Shown: positions 24,612-30,976 of the stretch, piece by piece | How positions within the stretch are numbered: the stretch's first letter is position 1 | Layout of the letters: each line of letters opens with the position of its first letter | Assembly (NCBI GenBank): GCA_964438515.1 | Contig: CAYTLK010000031.1 | Location: 1-37,211 of the forward strand | DNA: 37,211 bases | Direction: 5' to 3' | Source: RGIG3701 sp964438515 | GTDB taxonomy: Bacteria; Planctomycetota; Planctomycetia; Pirellulales; Thermoguttaceae | Position numbers and translations under genes: made by a program | The notes under the pieces: model-generated | The model's database searches: none | What the model was told of the DNA's origin: nothing | The model's input: only the letters and a program-made list of their open reading frames with translations

Positions 24612-24827
24612 TCTATCCTGCTTCTTTTCCTCTGTCAGCGCGTCGATGTCCGCATAGGCGTTTTCGAGAGCCTCGCAGTGGTATCGGTCGTACATTCCGA
24701 AAATGAAATCCGTCAAATCCAGCGCGTCCCATTCCCGCAGCACGTCGGCCGCCGACTGTTTCTTCACCGCAGCATAATGTTCCAGAAGAAAAATGAAAAA
24801 TTGAAGTTCTTTTGAAATTTTCTCCAT
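24582..24827 (-). CDS. DUF3791-type protein, cassette copy B
   Basis: This 81-residue protein has the DUF3791 pattern: FFIFLLEHYAAVKKQSAADV, then LDLTDFIFGMYDRYHCEALE. DUF3791 proteins are small, uncharacterised and commonly found next to DUF3990 genes, where an antitoxin or accessory role is suspected. The ATG at 24827 follows the stop of the middle gene by 2 bases and uses its GGGGAGA as ribosome-binding site. From DIDALTEEK inward it is identical in DNA to copy A over 146 bases. The C-terminal residues after that (ending GNPKNAI) are read from repeat copy 2, so this copy has a new tail compared with copy A. Confidence 0.8.
   Translation of the reverse strand: MEKISKELQFFIFLLEHYAAVKKQSAADVLREWDALDLTDFIFGMYDRYHCEALENAYADIDALTEEKKQDRNKGNPKNAI
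24631..24776. repeat. 146-bp block identical to 25606-25751
   Basis: Covers most of the DUF3791 reading frame of cassette B. By eye every base matches the block in cassette A, including third codon positions, while adjoining genes differ widely. Identity stops sharply on both sides. Confidence 0.9.
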
Positions 24828-24829
24828 CT

Positions 24830-25078
24830 TTATTCTCCCCGAATGTAGCTTGAATTTCTGGGGTCCCCGGTAATTTGCTCGCTCTCCCACATTTCAAAAA
24901 GGACTTTCGGGCAAAACTCCCACATCTCCAATTCCGGATCTTCCAACATTCTGCAAGCCTCCGAAAACAGAAACTTTCTCATCGCCGTTTTTTCCTCAAG
25001 ACCATATTTTTCAACCATATAGCCCGTGACTTCCGAAACGTAAGAACTCAAGAAAAAAGGGATAAAACTTTCTTTCAT
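24830..25078 (-). CDS. Unrecognised 82-residue protein, cassette copy B (middle gene)
   Basis: I do not recognise this family. It shares with the copy A middle protein the spaced motifs VEKYG, SE...ML.DPELE, and LFEMWESEQITGDPRNSSY near the C-terminus. It is predicted to be soluble and mostly helical, acidic, without signal peptide. Its ATG overlaps the TGA of the DUF3990 gene (ATGA) with AAAGGAGGT nine bases upstream, so translation is coupled. Its fixed place between a toxin-like gene and a DUF3791 gene in both cassettes suggests it is an integral third component, such as an antitoxin, adaptor or chaperone. Confidence 0.75.
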   Translation of the reverse strand: MKESFIPFFLSSYVSEVTGYMVEKYGLEEKTAMRKFLFSEACRMLEDPELEMWEFCPKVLFEMWESEQITGDPRNSSYIRGE

Positions 25079-25554
25079 AAATGGAGGACCTCCTTTAACT
25101 TCAACAACTGTAACGCCTTTTCAGTCTTGAATACGTATTGATCTTTCAATCGTTGCGGCAAAAGCTGTTTGATCGCCTGTTCAACATCCAGAAATCCCTC
25201 TATAAAAAGGGATATTGTCGGAAACGTTCGGTCATTCGCAACCGGACCAATAATAATGTCTGTATCATCCATCCCAATGGTATTTGTTCGATTGGCCGCA
25301 ACAAAAAGCAGCCATTCTTCCGTTGCTTGTTCAAACTTTCTAATTTTACAGGCTTCAAAAGCAGCTTCTTCTATCTCGTAAACCGTCACAAATGATTTCC
25401 CGCTTTTTCGACGTTTGGCCGTCAGTTTCGCCCAACGAATCGCCTGTTCAACATCTGAAGTCAGATAGAACCCCTTTCCAAAGTCGAGTTCTCTGTTTGC
25501 CGCCAAAATTCTCGGTTCGCGCACCGCGATATTGCTTCCGTGATAAAGTATCAT
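25075..25554 (-). CDS. DUF3990-type ADP-ribosyltransferase-like protein, cassette copy B
   Basis: This 159-residue protein matches the DUF3990 pattern. It begins MILYHGSNIAVREPRIL, followed by LDFGKGFYLTSDVEQAIRWA, EEWLLFVAANR and IIIGPVANDRTF. The YHGS His and GFYLT Tyr correspond to the H-Y part of the catalytic set in diphtheria-toxin-type ADP-ribosyltransferases, to which I recall DUF3990 being assigned. A toxin role is inferred from this fold and from the coupled small partners. The ATG overlaps the stop of the preceding DUF3791 gene (ATGA), with GGAGGGG 6 bases upstream. Beyond the first 17 residues it is clearly diverged from copy A. Confidence 0.82.
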   Translation of the reverse strand: MILYHGSNIAVREPRILAANRELDFGKGFYLTSDVEQAIRWAKLTAKRRKSGKSFVTVYEIEEAAFEACKIRKFEQATEEWLLFVAANRTNTIGMDDTDIIIGPVANDRTFPTISLFIEGFLDVEQAIKQLLPQRLKDQYVFKTEKALQLLKLKEVLHL

Positions 25555-25557
25555 TCA
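25503..25557. repeat. 55-bp block identical to 26465-26519
   Basis: Spans the start codon and the first 17 codons of the DUF3990 gene of cassette B. It is identical to the same place in cassette A; divergence begins immediately after. Confidence 0.9.
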
Positions 25558-25793
25558 TTCCCCTCCAATGTCGAAGAAGGAGACGGAGAATTCCTCGTTT
25601 TTTCTTCTGTCAGCGCGTCGATGTCCGCATAGGCGTTTTCGAGAGCCTCGCAGTGGTATCGGTCGTACATTCCGAAAATGAAATCCGTCAAATCCAGCGC
25701 GTCCCATTCCCGCAGCACGTCGGCCGCCGACTGTTTCTTCACCGCAGCATATCGTTCCAGAAGATAAATGAAAAAATCCATTTCCTTACTCAT
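25551..25793 (-). CDS. DUF3791-type protein, cassette copy A
   Basis: This 80-residue protein has the same DUF3791 core as copy B (FFIYLLERYAAVKKQSAADV, then the identical LDLTDFIFGMYDRYHCEALE). It has a different tail (TRNSPSPSSTLEGNE), presumably the original one because its last codons carry the GGAGGGG ribosome-binding site and the ATGA overlap for the next DUF3990 gene. The ATG follows the middle-gene stop by one base. It links the two cassettes into one continuous operon. Confidence 0.8.
   Translation of the reverse strand: MSKEMDFFIYLLERYAAVKKQSAADVLREWDALDLTDFIFGMYDRYHCEALENAYADIDALTEEKTRNSPSPSSTLEGNE
25606..25751. repeat. 146-bp block identical to 24631-24776
   Basis: Partner of the block in cassette B; offset 975 bases. 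The 55-bp blocks are offset by 962 bases, so the cassettes differ slightly in length between the two identical segments. Confidence 0.9.
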
Positions 25794-25794
25794 T

Positions 25795-26040
25795 TTACTC
25801 CGTCCTCAAATACTGCGAATTACGCGGGTCGCCGGTCACACGCTCACTCTCCCACATATCGAAGAGGATGTACGGACTCATTTTGTAAATTTCCAGTTCC
25901 GGATCGCATAACATCTGATAGGTTTCCGACAGAATGAACGCATGGAGTGATTCTTTTTCTGTGAAACCGTATTTCTCCACAATGAGCGCAGAAACGTGAC
26001 GGTCTAAAAAATCCAGAGTTCTTGAACTTACGCGTTCCAT
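25795..26040 (-). CDS. Unrecognised 81-residue protein, cassette copy A (middle gene)
   Basis: Homologue of the middle protein of cassette B, sharing VEKYG, SE.YQML.DPELE and LFDMWESERVTGDPRNSQY. The N-terminal 20 residues are not conserved. It overlaps the end of the DUF3990 gene by 13 bases, with AAGGAGAG before its ATG. The conserved C-terminal motif with Trp-Glu-Ser-Glu and Gly-Asp-Pro-Arg-Asn is the best handle for searches. No family recognised. Confidence 0.75.
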   Translation of the reverse strand: MERVSSRTLDFLDRHVSALIVEKYGFTEKESLHAFILSETYQMLCDPELEIYKMSPYILFDMWESERVTGDPRNSQYLRTE

Positions 26041-26516
26041 AACGTTCGACTCTCCTTAAAAGTCAGAAATGCCAGCGCATTCGGGGTCAAAAAGGAAAAT
26101 TGATCTGCCAAATTTTGCGGAAGAAGCCGTCTCACCGCCTCTTCCTTTGTATAAACGCCGTCGATGAAATCATCAATGACTCTCAATGTAGAATCGTTTG
26201 CAACGGGAACGATAACCAAATCGTACGATTCAGGAAGTACACGCTGTTTTCTGTTCGAAACGACGAAATCGAGCCAGACGGAATCCGCAGACGAGAATTC
26301 ACGTACTCGCAGACTTTCAGAATATTTTTCCGAAAATTCAAACACACTGACAGTCGGCGTTCCGGTTTTCTGACGTTTCACGACGATTCTGGCCCATTTT
26401 TCTGCTTGTTCCCGACTTGAAGTGAGATAGAAACCCGCACCAAAATCTAATGCTCGAAGCGACTCCAAAATTCTCGGTTCGCGCACCGCGATATTGCTTC
26501 CGTGATAAAGTATCAT
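26028..26516 (-). CDS. DUF3990-type ADP-ribosyltransferase-like protein, cassette copy A
   Basis: First gene of the six-gene operon, 162 residues. It opens MILYHGSNIAVREPRIL, identical to copy B, then ALDFGAGFYLTSSREQAEKW, VWLDFVVSNRK, LVIVPVANDSTL and LLPQNLADQFSFLT. The H (YHGS) and Y (GFYLT) positions expected for an ADP-ribosyltransferase fold are kept. The IGPVAND box reads IVPVAND here. The ATG has GGAG nine bases upstream. The operon start lies 50 bases from the left end of repeat copy 3, so the promoter must be in or next to that element. A toxin function is inferred, not shown. Confidence 0.82.
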   Translation of the reverse strand: MILYHGSNIAVREPRILESLRALDFGAGFYLTSSREQAEKWARIVVKRQKTGTPTVSVFEFSEKYSESLRVREFSSADSVWLDFVVSNRKQRVLPESYDLVIVPVANDSTLRVIDDFIDGVYTKEEAVRRLLPQNLADQFSFLTPNALAFLTFKESRTLWNA

Positions 26517-26519
26517 TCA
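26465..26519. repeat. 55-bp block identical to 25503-25557
   Basis: Start region of the DUF3990 gene of cassette A; partner of the block in cassette B. Confidence 0.9.
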
Positions 26520-26566
26520 GGCTCGCTCCATTCACCCACCACATTTTTCTTTCATTTATTTCTATT

Positions 26567-26807
26567 AGGAAGTTCTAAAAACCTCAAATCCGAAATTTTT
26601 ACAAAAAAATATTACTGTGTAAAAATCGTACAATGAACGTTGTGATTCAAGGGTTTTTGCACCATGGCGGTGTTTCCACCCTAGCGGGAGGAAACAGGGC
26701 GCTCCCGTAATGTCGTGACGGTCGTGGGGAAAAAACATTTTGAATGTTGTTTTTTCCCCAGACCCCTTTTTCAAAAACTTTTTAATATTGTATTTTTAGA
26801 ACTTCCT
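26567..26807 (+). mobile_element. MITE-like 241-bp element (repeat copy 3)
   Basis: The most complete repeat copy. It is bounded by perfect 15-bp inverted ends: AGGAAGTTCTAAAAA (26567-26581) and TTTTTAGAACTTCCT (26793-26807). TATT stands just outside both ends, a possible 4-bp target duplication. Inside are an inverted repeat TTTTTACA/TGTAAAAA (26596-26625) and a hairpin CGGGAG...CTCCCG. A perfect 12-bp stem GGGGAAAAAACA (26726-26737) pairs with TGTTTTTTCCCC (26748-26759), followed by the CCCCAGACCCCTTT tail shared by all copies. No coding capacity. It fills most of the 506-base gap between the divergent toxin operon and the dehydrogenase gene. Confidence 0.75.
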
Positions 26808-26941
26808 TATTTTAATCTTTTGCGTTCCCATTGTCAAGCCGTCTCATTTTGAAAAAATCATTTATTCACAGGAAACTTGGAAAGATTCAAACTCTTTTTG
26901 CATTTTTGAACAAGCGGTTCTGGAGATTCACCCACCCCACC

Positions 26942-26969
26942 TTGATTTTTTTGGGCTTTCGATTAAAAT
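26942..26969 (+). promoter_or_regulatory. Probable promoter of the dehydrogenase gene
   Basis: TTGATT (26942-26947) and TAAAAT (26964-26969) are 16 bases apart, about 55 bases before the GTG start. Confidence 0.5.
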
Positions 26970-27022
26970 AATTGGAGAGAAAAATTTTCATTTCCTTTTC
27001 ATTCAACCCACGGAGGTGTATT

Positions 27023-28117
27023 GTGGCTTACGATGTGACTTTAATTACTGGCGACGGAACCGGCCCCGAACTTGCAGAAGCTGCGCGCCGTTGCGTGGAT
27101 GCAACCGGCGTTAAAATCAATTGGGACGTTCAGGAAGCAGGAATCGACGTGATGGAACGTCTCGGAACGCCGCTCCCGCAACCGCTGCTCGACTCGCTCG
27201 ACCGCACGAAAATCGCGCTCAAAGCTCCCATTACGACCCCCGTCGGAACCGGATTCCGAAGCATCAACGTGCATCTGCGCCAGGCGCTCGGACTTTACGC
27301 TTGTGTGCGTCCCTGCAAGTACTATCCCGGCGTCCGCAGCTTTTTCTCTTCGGTTCCGGTAGATCTCGTCATCGTGCGTGAAAATACCGAAGACCTCTAC
27401 GCCGGCATCGAATTTCAGCGCGGAACGGAAGAATGTGGAAAACTGTACGATTTCATCAACGAAATGTCTCCCAAACGTCCGATTCGCTCGGGCCGCGACG
27501 AGACGGGAATTTCGATTAAACCGATTTCGGTCTCCGGAACGGAACGAATCATCCGTTACGCCTTCGAATACGCCCGCCGCGAAAATCGTAAAAAAGTGAC
27601 GTACGTTCATAAGGCGAACATCATGAAATTCTCGGACGGTCTGTTTCAGGAAGTCTGCGAAAACGTTGCGAAAGAATATCCGGAAATTGAGTCGGAATTT
27701 CGCCTCATCGACAATATGTGCATGCAGCTCGCTCAGAAACCCGAACAGTACGACGTGATTTGCTTGCCGAACCTGTACGGCGACATTTTGAGCGATCTGG
27801 CGGCGGGACTCGTCGGAGGGCTGGGCGTCGCGCCGGGCGCAAACATCGGAAAAGACGGAGCCGTTTTCGAAGCGACACACGGATCCGCACCCAAATACAA
27901 GGGTCTCAACAAGGTCAATCCGACCGCGATGATTCTTTCCGGAATGCTGATGCTGCGTTATTTGGGCGAAAAAGAAGCTGCCGACAAGCTGGAAAATGCC
28001 GTTGCGAAAGTGATTCTCGAAGGAAAATCCGTGACGTACGACATGAAGGCCGACCGCGACGATCCGACGGCCGTCGGGACGCAAGAAATGGCCGACGCCA
28101 TCTGCAAAGCGATGTAA
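27023..28117 (+). CDS. Isocitrate/isopropylmalate-type NAD(P) dehydrogenase
   Basis: This 364-residue metal-dependent beta-decarboxylating dehydrogenase begins with GTG at 27023, with GGAGGT five bases upstream; the upstream in-frame ATG lacks such a site. It has LITGDGTGPELAEAA at the N-terminus, RENTEDLYAGIEFQR with the substrate-binding Arg-Glu-Asn box, YVHKANIMKFSDGLFQE with the catalytic Lys, and LPNLYGDILSDLAAGLVGGL with the metal-binding Asp residues. FEATHGSAPKYKGLNKVNPT is the cofactor-side segment. The last resembles NAD-dependent isocitrate dehydrogenases more than LeuB, but the class cannot be fixed by eye. There are no leucine-pathway genes nearby, which favours isocitrate dehydrogenase in the citric acid cycle. 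Confidence 0.88.
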   Translation: MAYDVTLITGDGTGPELAEAARRCVDATGVKINWDVQEAGIDVMERLGTPLPQPLLDSLDRTKIALKAPITTPVGTGFRSINVHLRQALGLYACVRPCKYYPGVRSFFSSVPVDLVIVRENTEDLYAGIEFQRGTEECGKLYDFINEMSPKRPIRSGRDETGISIKPISVSGTERIIRYAFEYARRENRKKVTYVHKANIMKFSDGLFQEVCENVAKEYPEIESEFRLIDNMCMQLAQKPEQYDVICLPNLYGDILSDLAAGLVGGLGVAPGANIGKDGAVFEATHGSAPKYKGLNKVNPTAMILSGMLMLRYLGEKEAADKLENAVAKVILEGKSVTYDMKADRDDPTAVGTQEMADAICKAM

Positions 28118-28138
28118 AAATTGCAATCACTACAGGTT

Positions 28139-28290
28139 TTTCGGCTTCGGCTGCACGCGAGATTCCCCCTCTGGGAGAATCTCGCTGCCCGTCAAGAAAT
28201 AACGATCGTGGGGAGTGGGGCTTTTTGAAAGCCGCCCCTCTCCCCAGACCTCTCGCCTGGAAAACTTTTAATATTTTATTAAACTGAAAT
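28139..28290 (+). repeat. Diverged structured repeat, copy 4
   Basis: Same order as copy 3 but with different stems. Hairpin 1 is GCGAGATT (28157-28164) with AATCTCGC (28178-28185). A linker follows with AACGATCGTGGGG (compare GACGGTCGTGGGG in copy 3). Hairpin 2 pairs GGGGAG (28210-28215) with CTCCCC (28240-28245) and GGGGC with GCCCC inside. The tail is CCCCAGACC and AAAACTTTTAATATT. Stem sequences changed while pairing was kept. It lies between convergent genes and may also terminate them. Confidence 0.7.
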
Positions 28291-28292
28291 TT

Positions 28293-29621
28293 CTAGAAAC
28301 GTTTCGTAAATCCCTGTTTCGGGCTTTCATACGTTCCGTCTTCCCGCGGCATAATGTAACCGGGACCGTCAAATTTCAAATCGTCGAGGTTCGGACACAT
28401 TTCATACGTCGAGTTCCACGCGGTGTCCCACGTAAGTTCCTGTCCGGATTCCATCGCCATACGACCCATGACGCCCGTGAAGCAGGATTTGATGCAGAAT
28501 TCCACGTCTTCACACGGCAAATCTTCCCGAATCATTTTCGCCAAACGATTGTGTTCTTCCTGATACGAATCGCACGCAGGAGAGTCCGGCTTCCAAATCA
28601 CGTCTTCGGAACACTCGCGATAACTGTTGAAAATACGCGGTTCACGAATTCCCTCACCGACAATTGCAGAGCCTTTCGACCCGTGAATCACCGCACGAAA
28701 ACTCGTCCAAGTGTTCGGCAAATGGCGCGTCTGAACCATCATGCGGACGCCGTCGTCAAAATGATACTCAACATCCAGATGATCGTAAAGTTCATCTTTT
28801 TCCATGCGCACCTGGCGACCGCCCGTTCCCTGACACCAAGTCGGATGCTCGCCCTTCGACCAGCAGCAAATGTCGATATTATGTACCATCCAATCCACCG
28901 TCGGAGAACCGGAAATCCACGTGAAACTGTTGTAGTTGCGCAGCTGATTCTGTAGCGGCGTCCATTCCGGATGAAAATTGTACGAACAAGTCTGCTGTTG
29001 GAATCGATAGACCCAGCAAGAAAGAATGTCGCCGATTTTTCCATCCTGAATCTGTTTCACCGTGTCTTCCGTACGGAAATACTTACGATTATTCAAACCT
29101 GTAATGATTTTCAAACCTTTTGCCTGCGCGGCTTTCCAAGCGGCCAGCGAACGCTTGATCGTCGGAGTATCGACGCCGAACGGCTTTTCGAGGAAAATAT
29201 GAACGCCTTTCGAAACCGCATATTCAAAATGCATCGCTCGGAACGCGGGAGGCGCAACAAGAAGCGCCAAATCGCCCGGACGCAGGCAGTCGATCGCTTT
29301 TTTGTACGCATCCATTCCCCAAAACACCGTGTCGTCGGTGAACGTACAGAGCTTCGATTTTTCTTCGTCAGACTTCAAAAGCTGCGCAAAACCTTTTGCT
29401 TGATCTTCGAACGCATCCGCAATCGCGACGAGTTCAACCGGACCTTCCGTCGTACTCAGCGCCTGAAAACACGCACCACGACCGCGGCCGCCGCAACCAA
29501 TAAGCGCAATACGAATCGTGTCGGTTCCGGCTGCATGAACGCGCGGAACACTGGAAAGAGCGGAAGCCGCTACCGCAGCAGCAGCGCCGACTTTAAGAAA
29601 ATTACGACGGTTGGTGGACAT
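28293..29621 (-). CDS. Tat-exported Gfo/Idh/MocA-family oxidoreductase
   Basis: This 442-residue NAD(P)-dependent oxidoreductase is of the type abundant in planctomycetes for sugar and polyol conversions. It begins with a twin-arginine signal (NRRNFLKVGAAAAVAASAL, cleavage near VHAAG). The Rossmann fold has IRIALIGCGGRGRGACFQAL. The conserved VHIFLEKPFGVDTPTIKRSL carries the Glu-Lys-Pro catalytic lysine. YHFDDGVRMMVQTRHLPNTW is in the C-terminal alpha/beta domain. Export folded with bound cofactor is implied by the Tat signal. Substrate unknown. A promoter lies about 75-105 bases upstream. Confidence 0.9.
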   Translation of the reverse strand: MSTNRRNFLKVGAAAAVAASALSSVPRVHAAGTDTIRIALIGCGGRGRGACFQALSTTEGPVELVAIADAFEDQAKGFAQLLKSDEEKSKLCTFTDDTVFWGMDAYKKAIDCLRPGDLALLVAPPAFRAMHFEYAVSKGVHIFLEKPFGVDTPTIKRSLAAWKAAQAKGLKIITGLNNRKYFRTEDTVKQIQDGKIGDILSCWVYRFQQQTCSYNFHPEWTPLQNQLRNYNSFTWISGSPTVDWMVHNIDICCWSKGEHPTWCQGTGGRQVRMEKDELYDHLDVEYHFDDGVRMMVQTRHLPNTWTSFRAVIHGSKGSAIVGEGIREPRIFNSYRECSEDVIWKPDSPACDSYQEEHNRLAKMIREDLPCEDVEFCIKSCFTGVMGRMAMESGQELTWDTAWNSTYEMCPNLDDLKFDGPGYIMPREDGTYESPKQGFTKRF

Positions 29622-29697
29622 AAACTGACCCTTTCAAATGTGGTTAGAAAAAAGATGGCAGGTACAAAATTCCTTTGGAATTCCGCATGATTCTTGT

Positions 29698-29725
29698 ATT
29701 ATAGCACACGTTTCAGAAAAAACAA
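29698..29725 (-). promoter_or_regulatory. Sigma70-like promoter of the Gfo/Idh/MocA gene
   Basis: On the minus strand TTGTTT (29720-29725) and a perfect TATAAT (29698-29703) are separated by 16 bases. A palindrome AATTCCTTTGGAATT follows downstream at about 29668-29682 and could be an operator. Confidence 0.6.
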
Positions 29726-29796
29726 GTTTTCCTCTCGAATTCTTCAAAAAAAATGGAAAAATTCTCGAAAAAATGGAAAATTAAAGAGGAAGCAGG

Positions 29797-29822
29797 GGGA
29801 CCGTACAGAATTTGACGGTCCC
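29797..29822 (-). terminator. Hairpin downstream of the nitroreductase gene
   Basis: GGGACCGT (29797-29804) pairs perfectly with ACGGTCCC (29815-29822) over a 10-base loop, about 40 bases past the nitroreductase stop on the minus strand. The T run is not immediate (CTCTTTAATTTT follows after some bases), so termination may be partial. Confidence 0.55.
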
Positions 29823-29860
29823 TCTCACAGCACAGTACGTATTTTTCGAATTACGTGTCG

Positions 29861-30904
29861 TTAATCGAGATACTGAACGACCGGGTAGTTTCTTTTGGGA
29901 ATGTAACGATATTTCACCGCCGGAATCCCCACCGTCATTCCGCCCGCAATGCGATGATTCGACGGAATATGAAGGATTTTGGAAATCTCTTTATTACTTT
30001 CGGCGGCCTGAAGCACAAATCCCGTATAAAACGTCCCGAATCCCAGCGCGTTCACCGCAAGCGTCGCATTCTGAAGCGCCAACTGCGCATCAATTTCCGC
30101 AAAACGACCCTCCGAAGAATCGTAATGCGCAATCAAAAGCGCCGGCGCATTATACAAAATGACGTCTTCCGTCTCCGCAAGGGCTGCGAGAGACTGCAGA
30201 AGCGGCAAACGTTTCATATTTTTCCCGATTTTCGTAAACGGCAAAAGCCGCGCGACCCATTTCGCCCATCGTGAGTCTAAAATCTGCGTCACTTTCTGTA
30301 AATAACGTACAGTTTCCATCCTTACTTGGGTCAGCGTGCCGAGATTTGTGACGACCGTCCAGTGCACGTGCCGCAAATTGCAGGCCGTCGGAGCCATTTC
30401 GGCCGCTTGAAGAATCTGAACCAAAATTTCGTGCGTTAAGGATTCTTTCCGAAACGACCGAACAGAACGGCGCATGGAGACGAGCGACTGAAACGCCTTC
30501 CAGTCCGGTTCCGGCGCATTTTCGAGGGAAATTAGTTTTTCTTTCGGAAATTCCGAATGGACGATCGCGTCGGCCGGACACGCACAAACGCAGTGACCGC
30601 ACGAGAAACACGCGTCCGCATGAATTAATTGAGGCTTTCGGGTCCGCACCTCCGGCTCGGTAAAACGTTGGGGGTCGGACTCATTCCAATTTTCAGAAGA
30701 ATCTAAATTCTCCGCACTTTCCACACTTTTTACGCCTTCTGTACTTTCCGCACTTCCAGCGCCTTCCGTATTTTCAGCAGTCTTCGTTTCCTCTTCCTGC
30801 GTCTTTTTCACACATTCTTCTTTAGGAAACACAAAAATATGAGAAGGACAGATTTTCGTACATGTTCCACATCCGATACATTGCTTGTTAATTGAAATTT
30901 CCAT
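29861..30904 (-). CDS. Ferredoxin-nitroreductase fusion with split 4Fe-4S motifs
   Basis: This 347-residue protein joins an N-terminal two-cluster ferredoxin to an FMN nitroreductase domain. Cluster motif 1 is CIGCGTCTKICPSHIF (from residue 9). Cluster motif 2 is CFSCGHCVCACPADAIV (near residues 97-113). A roughly 75-residue acidic, repetitive linker (AENTEGAGSAESTEGVKSVE) separates them; in most relatives the two motifs are only about 20 residues apart. The nitroreductase part has SMRRSVRSFRKESLTHEIL, the FMN-binding segment, and ALGFGTFYTGFVLQAA. It probably passes electrons from ferredoxin clusters to FMN to reduce an unknown acceptor in the anaerobic cytoplasm. GGGGTGAT precedes the ATG. 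Confidence 0.87.
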   Translation of the reverse strand: MEISINKQCIGCGTCTKICPSHIFVFPKEECVKKTQEEETKTAENTEGAGSAESTEGVKSVESAENLDSSENWNESDPQRFTEPEVRTRKPQLIHADACFSCGHCVCACPADAIVHSEFPKEKLISLENAPEPDWKAFQSLVSMRRSVRSFRKESLTHEILVQILQAAEMAPTACNLRHVHWTVVTNLGTLTQVRMETVRYLQKVTQILDSRWAKWVARLLPFTKIGKNMKRLPLLQSLAALAETEDVILYNAPALLIAHYDSSEGRFAEIDAQLALQNATLAVNALGFGTFYTGFVLQAAESNKEISKILHIPSNHRIAGGMTVGIPAVKYRYIPKRNYPVVQYLD

Positions 30905-30976
30905 AACATCACCCCTTTCCCTTTTACAGGATCTTAGGAATTTACAATAACCGCCGTCATAAATACAGCAGTCTCT

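Noticed and set aside
23992..24657. Plus-strand open frame (221 codons) over the beta-sandwich remnant
   Set aside because: The opposite strand encodes a recognisable sandwich pattern; this frame continues through repeat copy 2 and has no motif.
27041..28126. Minus-strand open frame (361 codons)
   Set aside because: Antisense shadow of the well-supported dehydrogenase gene.
24461..28290. CRISPR array
   Set aside because: The repeats are few, 60-240 bases long, dispersed and without regular spacers, so they are not a CRISPR array.
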